Source of the DNA: Desulfobacterales bacterium
GTDB lineage: Bacteria; Desulfobacterota; Desulfobacteria; Desulfobacterales; UBA5852
NCBI GenBank assembly: GCA_030066455.1
Contig: JASJBQ010000123.1
Location: 1-10,583, forward strand
DNA: 10,583 bases
Direction: 5' to 3'
A program made the translations under genes and the position numbers. This document shows positions 1 through 6,105 of the stretch, one piece after another (positions within the stretch are counted from its first letter, which is position 1; every line of letters begins with the position of its first letter). The notes under the pieces are model-generated. The model worked only from the letters and a program-made list of their open reading frames with translations. It made no database searches and was not told the origin of the DNA.

Positions 1-2
1 GG

Positions 3-224
3 GGGGATCAATACGAACTCCTGTTCTGGCAGTCCATCAAGGGCGCCAATGACCCGCAGATGTTTTCCGTCGACCTCGAAGGCGTCTTGAAGATCACGCC
101 CGAAAAGACCTGGGAGTCTGATGTGAAGCGCGTATACGACCACGCCGGCCACCGCGACACCGATAAGGTGCTGCGGCATGAGATCAAGCTGGAAAAGCTT
201 CAGGGGTATTCGCGGCCTACCTGA
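3..224 (+). CDS. C-terminal fragment of an unidentified protein (left-edge partial)
   Basis: An open frame enters from the left edge and stops with TGA at 222-224, giving about 73 residues. The first residues (YELLFWQSIKGANDPQMF) resemble the 'FW-x-SIK-x-x-x-DP-x-x-F' segment often seen near the end of secreted or caspase-like proteins in Desulfobacterota, but the family is not certain. The remaining charged sequence fits no domain I recognise. The final residues YSRPT look out of place. Shifting frame at the GGGG run at 203-206 would continue the protein as VFAAYLIDINPRTVRK and end at TAG 254-256, with G/C-rich third codon positions. The gene may therefore be frameshifted or affected by a base error. 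The start lies outside the window, and function cannot be assigned. Confidence 0.45.
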   Translation, partial: GDQYELLFWQSIKGANDPQMFSVDLEGVLKITPEKTWESDVKRVYDHAGHRDTDKVLRHEIKLEKLQGYSRPT

Positions 225-548
225 TCGACATCAACCCGCGTACGGTCCGGAAATAGCAGCGAACGCTTGATTCGGCGCTGGACAGGGACACGCTCATGGA
301 AATCACTCGGAGGGAATAAGCATCGCGGAATAAACACCCGGCTCCAAGCGAAGCGGGTTCATCCCGGCTGTCTGCAGGTGACCCTGCTGAAACACGATCC
401 ATGAGGGCTAAGCGGCGGCTGCGCCCAATGCGGTCCATCCGTGATGCTTGACAATTCCCATGCATAGATGAAAAAGATAGACCATTTGTGCGACCCATCT
501 TGATACCCGGCGGCCCCGCCTGTTCAATACGAAGCAAGGAATAATATC
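225..548. other. Gap without a recognisable gene, upstream of the DUF4384 gene
   Basis: No open frame here has convincing protein character. The first 32 bases could belong to the preceding gene if it is frameshifted. A modest hairpin (ACCCG at 336-340 with CGGGT at 354-358, one bulge) follows but has no T tract, so it is a poor intrinsic terminator. A perfect TTGACA sits at 448-453 but lacks a good -10 box at 16-18 nt. The promoter of the downstream gene probably lies in the last 120 bases, where AT content rises. A ribosome binding site AAGGA at 536-540 belongs to the gene starting at 549. Confidence 0.5.
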
Positions 549-1235
549 ATGAAACCGTATGCCCGTTTCATGCCGGCTCTTTCCGCTGCGGTGGTGCTGT
601 TCGTGGTAAGCGCCGTCGCCCACCCGGCAAATACGTATGGATCCGACGGCCTTAGGATCCGGTGGGTGATGGCCGGTATGAAGGTCAACGCCGATCCTCA
701 GCACCCGATCGGCATCTCGTCCGAAATGACCCTGCACACCGGCGATAAGATCAAAATGTATCTGGAGGCCGTCAACCAATGCTTTTTCTATCTTTTTCAC
801 CATGGCCCCGAGGGGAAGCTGCGGTTAATCTATCCGCACGCGCTCCCGTGCGAGATGCTCGCGAGCGGTACCCGGCTGACCATTCCCCAAGGCGATCAAT
901 GGTTTGAGTTGGATGAACACACCGGAACGGAAACGTTTTACGTTCTCGTTTCGCCCACCCCCTTGCATTCCATCGAGACCCTTTATGCGGACTATCGGCC
1001 GGATGCCGGAGCAAATGGTGACGCGGCGGCACGCATCATCGCGGTCATCGAGCGGTTGCGCCTACAGCAGAGACCCCTGACCCGCAAGGCCGAACGGCCG
1101 GTTGCGATCGGCGGCACGTTTCGTGGATCCTCTGTTTCGGGGGCCGAAACGACAGAAAGTCTTCTGGATCATCTGGCGGAAGACATTACCGCGGTCAACG
1201 TCTTCTGCAGGACATACACCATTGAACATAAATAG
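549..1235 (+). CDS. Exported DUF4384 domain protein
   Basis: This 228-residue protein has an N-terminal signal peptide: a basic start (MKPYAR), a hydrophobic core at about 10-23, and a possible SPase I site after AVA (residue 24). Residues about 58-140 match the DUF4384 pattern: a GDK-x-K-x-x-LEA entry strand (65-74), an aromatic 'FFYLFHHGPEGKL' strand-turn, 'LIYP' (93-96), then 'FELDEHTGTETFYVLVS'. DUF4384 domains are beta-rich, often occur in secreted or envelope proteins near signalling proteins or caspase-like peptidases, and have no established biochemical activity. The start is ATG 549, with AAGGA 8 nt upstream. The 3' end overlaps the next gene by 14 nt, so the two are probably translated together, and this protein may be a periplasmic partner of the CHASE2 sensor. 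The last 80 residues are not recognisable. The domain call is fairly sure; the role is inference. Confidence 0.82.
   Translation: MKPYARFMPALSAAVVLFVVSAVAHPANTYGSDGLRIRWVMAGMKVNADPQHPIGISSEMTLHTGDKIKMYLEAVNQCFFYLFHHGPEGKLRLIYPHALPCEMLASGTRLTIPQGDQWFELDEHTGTETFYVLVSPTPLHSIETLYADYRPDAGANGDAAARIIAVIERLRLQQRPLTRKAERPVAIGGTFRGSSVSGAETTESLLDHLAEDITAVNVFCRTYTIEHK
1207..1224 (+). promoter_or_regulatory. Ribosome binding site and TTG start inside the DUF4384 gene
   Basis: GCAGGA at 1207-1212 lies 9 nt before TTG 1222-1224, which opens the CHASE2-phosphatase frame. The next in-frame ATG is over 90 codons downstream, inside the CHASE2 domain, and the upstream ATG at 1102 would add 40 residues of non-native character before the first membrane helix. 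TTG at 1222 is therefore the most likely start, coupled to the end of the preceding gene. Confidence 0.6.
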
Positions 1236-3378
1236 AGCACGGCGCCTGCGGGACGGAATTCTCATCTGCACCGCCATTATCCTGTTCGCCCATCTCTTTG
1301 ACTGGTTGTTACCGGAGGTGACAAGCACCTGGAATAACCGCATCATTGACCGCGTGTTCCGCTTCAGGGCGAATTCGACCGCTTTCCGACCGGCCTACGA
1401 CGACACGGTCGTCCATGTCGACATCAATCAATCGACGCTTCAGCGCTTGAAACTCAGTCATCTGGACCGGCGCCACCATGCCAAAGCTATCGCCAATCTG
1501 GGGGCGATGGCCACGGCATCCCAGCTCTATGATTTCATTTTTGCCGCCGAACGGTCCGCCAACGTGGACCGGATGCTCGTCGATGCCGCCCGCCGTGCCG
1601 GTAACGTCTATTTCGGCCTCATGTTTTTCTACGATCGGGGTCCCTTTCTTCGAAATCGATCGTTGTCTTCCGATTCGCCGACAGGCGCCTACCTGGGCGC
1701 CACGCGCTGGAATTTGACGTCAATAGACAACCCGACACGACTCCCCGCGGCAACGGATGCCATCATCACTTTCCCGCAACTCGCACAGGTTTCAAGAGGG
1801 CTGGGCAGTCTCAACCTGACCTATGATCCGGATGGTGTGTATCGGCGTTATCCGTTGCTCTACGGCTTCGGAGACGCCGTCTACCCCAGCATTGTCCTGC
1901 GCCTCATCTGTGATTACCTGCAGGTGAGGCCGGGCGCCATCGTCCTTGAGCCCGGCCCTTACCTGACACTCAAGTCCGCCCGTTTTCCCGGTGACGCGCA
2001 GCCCCGTGATATCCGAATTCCCATCGACCTGTCGGGTCAAATGGTCATTGATTTTATCGGCCCCTGGGAGCTGATGCGGCATTACGATTTTGCCGATGTT
2101 CTCCGGGCTTCCGACAACCATGCCGAATTGGCTTTATGGAAGAATGAACTTGCCGGGAAAATCGTTGTCGTATCCGAAGTCTTGAGCGGTTCATCCGACG
2201 CCGGTCCGGTTCCCACCGACACCCACTACCCACTAAGCGGGGTGCATGCCAGTGCGCTGCACACCATTCTGACGGAATCCTTTTTCCAGCCGGCAACACG
2301 CTTGAGCCGAATTTTGTCGCTACTTCTGCTGACAGCGGTCGTGATGGGCGCATTCATCTACTTGCCCGCCCTGGCCTTCGGCACGGTGGCCATGACGACG
2401 GCGGTTGCCTACGGCGGTGCCGCTGCTGCGGCCTTGTTGTATTTCCGATCGATGTTCGATTTCGTCCTGCCCATCGGTATGCTTTTTTTAATGCTGGTCA
2501 CCATGCTCGTGCACCGCGCTATCGAAAGCACCCGCCTTTCGGCGGAAGCCAGGCGTGAAAGGGAACTGGTCGAAAAAGAGCTGGAAATCGGCCGGCGCAT
2601 CCAGGCCGACTTCTTTCCCTTGAAGCTTCCGGAAGTTTCCGGTTGGAAGCTGGCGGCCACCATACGGCCAGCCAAACAGGTGGCAGGCGATTTCTACGAC
2701 ATCTTTACGCTAAACGAATCAAGGTGCCTCGCCGTCCTTATCGGCGATGTTTGCGGCAAGGGAGTCGGCGCGGCGATATTCATGGCGCTATTCCGCAGTC
2801 TTATCCGGGCGCTTTGCCAGCGGCAAGCGGGTGAAAACGAGTATCCGCCTGAATCCGGGAGAAAATGGGCGCAGCATGTACTGCGGCGCACGATCGAGCA
2901 GGCCAACAACTACATCGCCGTGACGCACGAAAATGCGCATATGTTCGCCACCGTGTTTTTTGCCTTAATCGATGCGCGCAGCGGTGAAATGATTTATGTC
3001 AATTGCGGCCAGGAACCACCGCTGCACCTTGGCGCCGATGGGGCTCTAAAACAGTTAACGCCCACCGGCCCGGTGTTGGGTGTTTTTCCTGATGCCACGT
3101 TCGGCTTCCGGTCGGTATCGCTAAAGAACGGCGATCTTTTTTTCGCTTGCACGGACGGGGTCTCTGAAGCGCCCGATCGCCAGGGCCGGTTGTTTCCAGC
3201 CGACGGCCTGCATTCCATCCTCCGCGCTTCGCACCGGTCCCTAAAGGACATGCTGCAGGCGGTCGAAGTCGCCGTTGACGGACACGCTCAGGGGGAGAGC
3301 CAATTTGACGACATCACCATGGTCGCGGTTCAGCGGGACACCGCCGCAGCGGCCCATAAAGGCGCTACCGCCGGGTAG
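1222..3378 (+). CDS. CHASE2-domain membrane serine phosphatase (SpoIIE/RsbU-type PP2C)
   Basis: From the TTG start this is a 718-residue protein. A short basic N-terminus precedes TM1 (about 12-30). An extracytoplasmic CHASE2 sensor domain follows (about 35-350), with 'VFRFRAN', 'DDTVVHVDI' and the closing 'PLSGVHASALHTILT'. Three more helices span about 361-432, then a charged linker likely to form a coiled coil (about 436-470). The cytoplasmic PP2C/SpoIIE domain (about 480-708) keeps its metal-binding aspartates: GDFYD (D490), GDVCGKG (D509), TDGVSEA (D645) and FDDITMV (D696/D697), so it should be active. In this family the phosphatase usually dephosphorylates an anti-sigma-factor antagonist (STAS) in response to the sensor domain. 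No STAS or RsbW-like kinase gene is in the window, so its partner is elsewhere. The coupled DUF4384 gene suggests an envelope ligand or partner. Domain assignment is strong; signal and target are unknown. Confidence 0.9.
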   Translation: MNINRARRLRDGILICTAIILFAHLFDWLLPEVTSTWNNRIIDRVFRFRANSTAFRPAYDDTVVHVDINQSTLQRLKLSHLDRRHHAKAIANLGAMATASQLYDFIFAAERSANVDRMLVDAARRAGNVYFGLMFFYDRGPFLRNRSLSSDSPTGAYLGATRWNLTSIDNPTRLPAATDAIITFPQLAQVSRGLGSLNLTYDPDGVYRRYPLLYGFGDAVYPSIVLRLICDYLQVRPGAIVLEPGPYLTLKSARFPGDAQPRDIRIPIDLSGQMVIDFIGPWELMRHYDFADVLRASDNHAELALWKNELAGKIVVVSEVLSGSSDAGPVPTDTHYPLSGVHASALHTILTESFFQPATRLSRILSLLLLTAVVMGAFIYLPALAFGTVAMTTAVAYGGAAAAALLYFRSMFDFVLPIGMLFLMLVTMLVHRAIESTRLSAEARRERELVEKELEIGRRIQADFFPLKLPEVSGWKLAATIRPAKQVAGDFYDIFTLNESRCLAVLIGDVCGKGVGAAIFMALFRSLIRALCQRQAGENEYPPESGRKWAQHVLRRTIEQANNYIAVTHENAHMFATVFFALIDARSGEMIYVNCGQEPPLHLGADGALKQLTPTGPVLGVFPDATFGFRSVSLKNGDLFFACTDGVSEAPDRQGRLFPADGLHSILRASHRSLKDMLQAVEVAVDGHAQGESQFDDITMVAVQRDTAAAAHKGATAG

Positions 3379-3466
3379 GTTGGGGTGAATGCCCCCTGGG
3401 CCGACAAGAATCGTATCCGTGTTCAACGGGGCGATACCAAGCCGGAGGTATTCGAGCGGCGAACGC

Positions 3467-3507
3467 AAAAAAAAGCTTGATTCGCAGCAAGGCGAGGCAA
3501 GCTTTTT
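3467..3507. terminator. Bidirectional intrinsic terminator
   Basis: AAAAAGCTTG (3470-3479) pairs perfectly with CAAGCTTTTT (3498-3507). Inside, TCGC (3482-3485) pairs with GCGA (3492-3495) around the 6-nt loop AGCAAG. Eight A's (3467-3474) precede and five T's (3503-3507) end the structure, so it can terminate on either strand. It sits between two convergent genes, ending at 3378 (+) and 3572 (-), where a shared terminator is expected. Confidence 0.75.
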
Positions 3508-3571
3508 GTTGGCTTTCGAGCAAAACGCACCAGGGCCGTCCGGTCAACGGCGGCCGGCGGCGCCGTGCGGT

Positions 3572-4114
3572 TCAAAAATCCAACTTCATTTCGTCATCTT
3601 CTCCGGAGTCGAGTTTGATCACGGTCTCCGATTGGGTGGCCTTGCGGGCCTCGTTGACCTCGGTGGACAGTGGGGTGTAGTAGAAAGCCAGCTTGGCCTG
3701 GGGGTTTTCTTCGTAGTGTTTGAGCTTGATCTTCACATCGAGGTAGTCCCAGATATAAATCGTGCGGTCCATGCGCATCTGGGAGCGGGCGTCGCCGTAG
3801 CGTTCGGTGAGATGCTCGCGCACGGCCTTGAATTCCTTTTCGTCCCTGACCGTCATGAAGGCGGCGAAAAACCGGTTCTGGAAAAATCCGTAGACAACTT
3901 TTTCGCATGTCACACCGCCCAGCGAGTAGAAATCGTCGGTCTTGGCATAATAGCTCTCATGGCCCTCCTGGCGTACCAGTTCCAGGCCGCGGGCCTCTTC
4001 GGCGGGGCCGCCCCAGCGGATGCCCGAGAAAGTGGTTTGAAGATCCTGTGCCTCAACCGGTGAGGTCAAACAGGCGAGAGTGATGATAGCCAGTGCGGCG
4101 ATGAAGCTTTTCAT
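3572..4114 (-). CDS. Small exported protein of unknown function
   Basis: The protein is 180 residues from ATG 4114-4112. That start gives a typical signal peptide (MKSF, hydrophobic core 5-16, likely cleavage after VEA at 22) and has GAAAGGGA at 4125-4132, about 10 nt upstream; a GTG 16 codons further up would bury the signal peptide. The mature part begins with 'FSGIRWGGPAEE', a pattern common at the start of small periplasmic proteins that compare a substrate-like strand with an 'xY' core. It continues with 'VVYGFFQNRFFAAFM', 'LTERYGDA', 'TIYIWDYLDVKIKL' and 'LAFYYTPL', an alternating strand-helix arrangement. There is no catalytic motif or cysteine pair, and the tail is acidic (DSGEDDEM). 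I recognise the general type from other Desulfobacterota-like genomes but no named family. It follows pyrC on the same strand by 97 nt with an inverted repeat between them, so co-transcription is uncertain. Confidence 0.75.
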   Translation of the reverse strand: MKSFIAALAIITLACLTSPVEAQDLQTTFSGIRWGGPAEEARGLELVRQEGHESYYAKTDDFYSLGGVTCEKVVYGFFQNRFFAAFMTVRDEKEFKAVREHLTERYGDARSQMRMDRTIYIWDYLDVKIKLKHYEENPQAKLAFYYTPLSTEVNEARKATQSETVIKLDSGEDDEMKLDF

Positions 4115-4163
4115 GGGGCGGCCGTCCCTTTCGTGATGGTTGATTCGTGACCCTCTTAACACA

Positions 4164-4183
4164 GTTTGGGTTAAAACCCAAAC
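4164..4183. repeat. Perfect 9-bp inverted repeat (hairpin or operator)
   Basis: GTTTGGGTT (4164-4172) and AACCCAAAC (4175-4183) are exact reverse complements separated by AA. The element lies between the stop of pyrC (4212) and the start of the small exported protein (4114). On the minus strand the hairpin is followed by TGTGTTAAG, which is only moderately T-rich, so it could be a weak terminator for pyrC or a palindromic operator for the downstream gene. Confidence 0.5.
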
Positions 4184-4211
4184 CGCGCGCCGGAAGCGGC
4201 GGGCGCAGGTC

Positions 4212-5549
4212 TCAACGGTCGAAAGTCAGGGCCTGACCCCGGCAATCCGGCCGGACGCGGCCCTGATGGTAGGCCAGCCGGCCGCTGACGATGGTGGTGT
4301 CCACCGTCGAGCGCAGCGTCAGGCCCGCAAAGGGGGTCCAGCCGCATTTGGACCAGATGGGCTGGTCCGAAACCGGTGTGGGTTTCTCAAGATCCACCAG
4401 CACCAGGTCCGCCCAGTAGCCTTCCCGGATAAAGCCCCGCTCCTGGACACCGAACAGGCGGGCCACGGTGTGGCTGGTTTTCTCCACAATGAGCGGAAGG
4501 CTTAAACGGCCAGCGTGATAGTGTTCCAGCAGGGCGGGCAGGGCGTGCTGGACCAGCGGCAAACCTGACGGGGCCTTGAAATAGGTTTGGTTTTTCTCTT
4601 CGCGCGTGTGGGGGGCGTGGTCGGTGGCGATCACATCGATACGCCCGTCGACGACAGCCTGAACCAGGGCGTCCCGGTCGCTCTCCTCCTTGACGGAAGG
4701 ATTGCATTTGATGTCGGCGCCGCGCGTGGCGTAGTCGGGACGTGAAAAAAACAAATGATGGACGCAGACTTCAGCCGTGATCTGTTTGGCGTTCGCAGGA
4801 CCGGCGTCGAAGAGGGCCAACTCGTCGGCAGTGGTCAGGTGCAGCACGTGCAGACGGGTGCCCAGACGCCGGGCGAGATCGATAGCCAGAGCGGAGGATT
4901 TGAAACAGGCCTCGCGGCTGCGAATGTCGGGGTGGTGCTGGAAGGGGACGTCTTCGCCGAAGCGCTCCCGGAAAGCCTTTTCATTCCGCGTGATCGTGGG
5001 CGTGTCCTCGCAGTGGGTCGCCACCAGCACGGGGGCGTGGGCGAAGATGCCCTCGAGGACGACCGGATCGTCCACCAGCATGTTCCCGGTCGAAGCCCCC
5101 ATGAAAACCTTGATCCCGCAGGTGCGCTGCGGATCCACCGCCTTGACCGCCTCCAGATTGGTATTCGTGGCCCCGAAGTAAAACGCGTAATTGGCGCAGG
5201 CCGTCTGGGCGGCGCGGGCCAGCTTGTCTTCGAGCGCTGCCGCGTCCGTGGTGGTCGGTTGGGTGTTGGGCATTTCCATGAAACTGGTGATGCCGCCGGC
5301 CACGGCCGCCTGCGATTCGCTGGCGATATTTCCCTTGTGGGTCAGGCCGGGCTCCCGGAAATGCACCTGATCGTCGATCATCCCGGGCAACAGCGCCTTG
5401 CCCGCGGCGTCGATGCGTATGTCGGCCTTACGGGTGGAGAGATCGGACCCGACGGCTTCGATTCGTCCGTTGCGAACCAGAATGTCGCCCGCGGTAATGG
5501 TGCCCTCGTTGACGATGCGGGCATTCAGGATGAGGATCGACGGGGTCAT
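4212..5549 (-). CDS. pyrC: Dihydroorotase
   Basis: Dihydroorotase catalyses the reversible cyclisation of N-carbamoyl-aspartate to dihydroorotate, the third step of pyrimidine synthesis, in the cytoplasm. The 445-residue protein has the usual length for the amidohydrolase-type enzyme. It shows the N-terminal strand 'ILILNARIV', 'PGMIDDQVHFREPG' (55-68), 'EMPNT' (92-96), 'GIKVFMGAS' (145-153, with K147 placed as the carboxylated bridging lysine in related enzymes), 'THCED' (H179), 'LHVLHLTT' (H237), 'ATDHAPHT' (D310) and the C-terminal beta-sandwich. The usual HxH after the first strand is Q61-V-H63, so one normal metal ligand is glutamine. I recall the same 'DDQVHFREPG' form in dihydroorotases of Bacteroidota and relatives, so it is probably a subfamily trait and not damage. 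ATG 5549 was chosen because the 31 residues upstream have no family character. A related amidohydrolase such as allantoinase is possible but less likely. Confidence 0.9.
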   Translation of the reverse strand: MTPSILILNARIVNEGTITAGDILVRNGRIEAVGSDLSTRKADIRIDAAGKALLPGMIDDQVHFREPGLTHKGNIASESQAAVAGGITSFMEMPNTQPTTTDAAALEDKLARAAQTACANYAFYFGATNTNLEAVKAVDPQRTCGIKVFMGASTGNMLVDDPVVLEGIFAHAPVLVATHCEDTPTITRNEKAFRERFGEDVPFQHHPDIRSREACFKSSALAIDLARRLGTRLHVLHLTTADELALFDAGPANAKQITAEVCVHHLFFSRPDYATRGADIKCNPSVKEESDRDALVQAVVDGRIDVIATDHAPHTREEKNQTYFKAPSGLPLVQHALPALLEHYHAGRLSLPLIVEKTSHTVARLFGVQERGFIREGYWADLVLVDLEKPTPVSDQPIWSKCGWTPFAGLTLRSTVDTTIVSGRLAYHQGRVRPDCRGQALTFDR

Positions 5550-5683
5550 GGGTGGGCGAGGTGCCTTCGTTTCAATTGGTTTTAGGTGGCATGCCTGCCG
5601 GTTGACGAACCCAGCTCTACCAGGGTTCAACGTGCCCGGCAACCCGCTTGACTTCGCACCGAAAGGTGTTCAGGATACCAGCT

Positions 5684-5998
5684 TTATTGAACCGTACCGA
5701 TACCCGCGCGGCCTCTCAGGCAGACACCCTCCGGCAATTGGTCGGCGGCAATGCCTTTGGTGGCTTGAATGATTGTGTGCTGACTGTCGAATCGGTAAAT
5801 AAGGCGCCCGTCCGCCGTAATCATTGCCTCGCGGAGCGCGGGAGATACCGTCGTTCCGTCCACATGACGTACGCGTCCCGCCGCGATGAGCCGGTTGAGG
5901 CACTTGAGTAAGTCGGGGGTAAGAGGCTCTAGCGGCGTCTTCGTAACGGGGCAGTGCAAACGATCCGAAATGCTGCGGTTCCAATTCATAGGACCCAT
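5684..5998 (-). CDS. Trm112-like small protein (Trm112/UPF0434 family)
   Basis: The protein is 104 residues. The N-terminus 'LHCPVTKTPLEPL' (14-25), then 'LNRLIAAGRVRHVDGTTV' and 'ALREAMITADGRLIYRF', follows the order of the Trm112 family: a CPxTK knuckle, an inserted helix with 'LN..I..G', the 'G..V' turn, and a final strand that usually reads 'YP..DGIP.L'. Eukaryotic and archaeal Trm112 proteins bind and stabilise methyltransferases acting on tRNA, rRNA or translation factors; the bacterial members are poorly characterised. Only C16 of the zinc-knuckle cysteines is in place, plus C33 elsewhere, so zinc binding is doubtful. The start could be ATG 5998 or ATG 5989; neither has an ideal ribosome binding site (AAGGAT lies about 14 nt before the first). 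It reads toward pyrC with a 134-nt gap and may share its transcript. No partner methyltransferase lies next to it. Confidence 0.7.
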   Translation of the reverse strand: MGPMNWNRSISDRLHCPVTKTPLEPLTPDLLKCLNRLIAAGRVRHVDGTTVSPALREAMITADGRLIYRFDSQHTIIQATKGIAADQLPEGVCLRGRAGIGTVQ

Positions 5999-6003
5999 CC
6001 ACG

Positions 6004-6040
6004 TTGATTGATCCTTAAAAAATTAAAATAAAACAGTTAA
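6004..6040. promoter_or_regulatory. AT-rich divergent promoter region (candidate)
   Basis: The gap between the divergent Trm112-like gene (5998, -) and cinA (6106, +) holds the only AT-rich island nearby, with runs such as TTAAAAAATTAAAATAAAA at 6015-6033. TTGATT (6004-6009) and TAAAAT (6024-6029) resemble promoter boxes on the plus strand, but their 14-nt spacing is too short, so the exact promoter is not defined. The position makes it the likely source of transcription in both directions. Confidence 0.35.
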
Positions 6041-6105
6041 GAGGGGATTCAAGCGTAGGGCCTTGAGCCGGCCCAACCCGTCCCACTCAGGTGGAAAGGA
6101 AGACG

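Noticed and set aside
336..358. Hairpin after the left-edge gene as its terminator
   Set aside because: The stem is short with a bulge and is followed by TTCATCCC, not a T tract, so termination is not supported.
448..481. Perfect TTGACA -35 box upstream of the DUF4384 gene
   Set aside because: No acceptable -10 hexamer is found at 16-18 nt; the nearest AT-rich words give spacings of 11 or over 20 nt.
3389..4063. Plus-strand ORF (224 codons) over the terminator and the small exported protein
   Set aside because: It crosses the strong hairpin at 3467-3507 and is antisense to a gene with a proper signal peptide and ribosome binding site.
4755..5585. Plus-strand ORF (276 codons) opposite pyrC
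   Set aside because: The opposite strand encodes a complete dihydroorotase with all key motifs; this frame has Gly/Val/Asp-rich shadow composition and no plausible start signal.
5550..5642. N-terminal extension of pyrC by 31 codons
   Set aside because: The added residues have no dihydroorotase character, and the ATG at 5549 starts directly at the conserved first strand.
5590..5645. tRNA-like words on the minus strand (TGGTAGAGC, GGGTTCG) upstream of pyrC
   Set aside because: The words occur in the wrong order and spacing; no 7-bp acceptor stem, anticodon arm or canonical T-arm could be folded around them.
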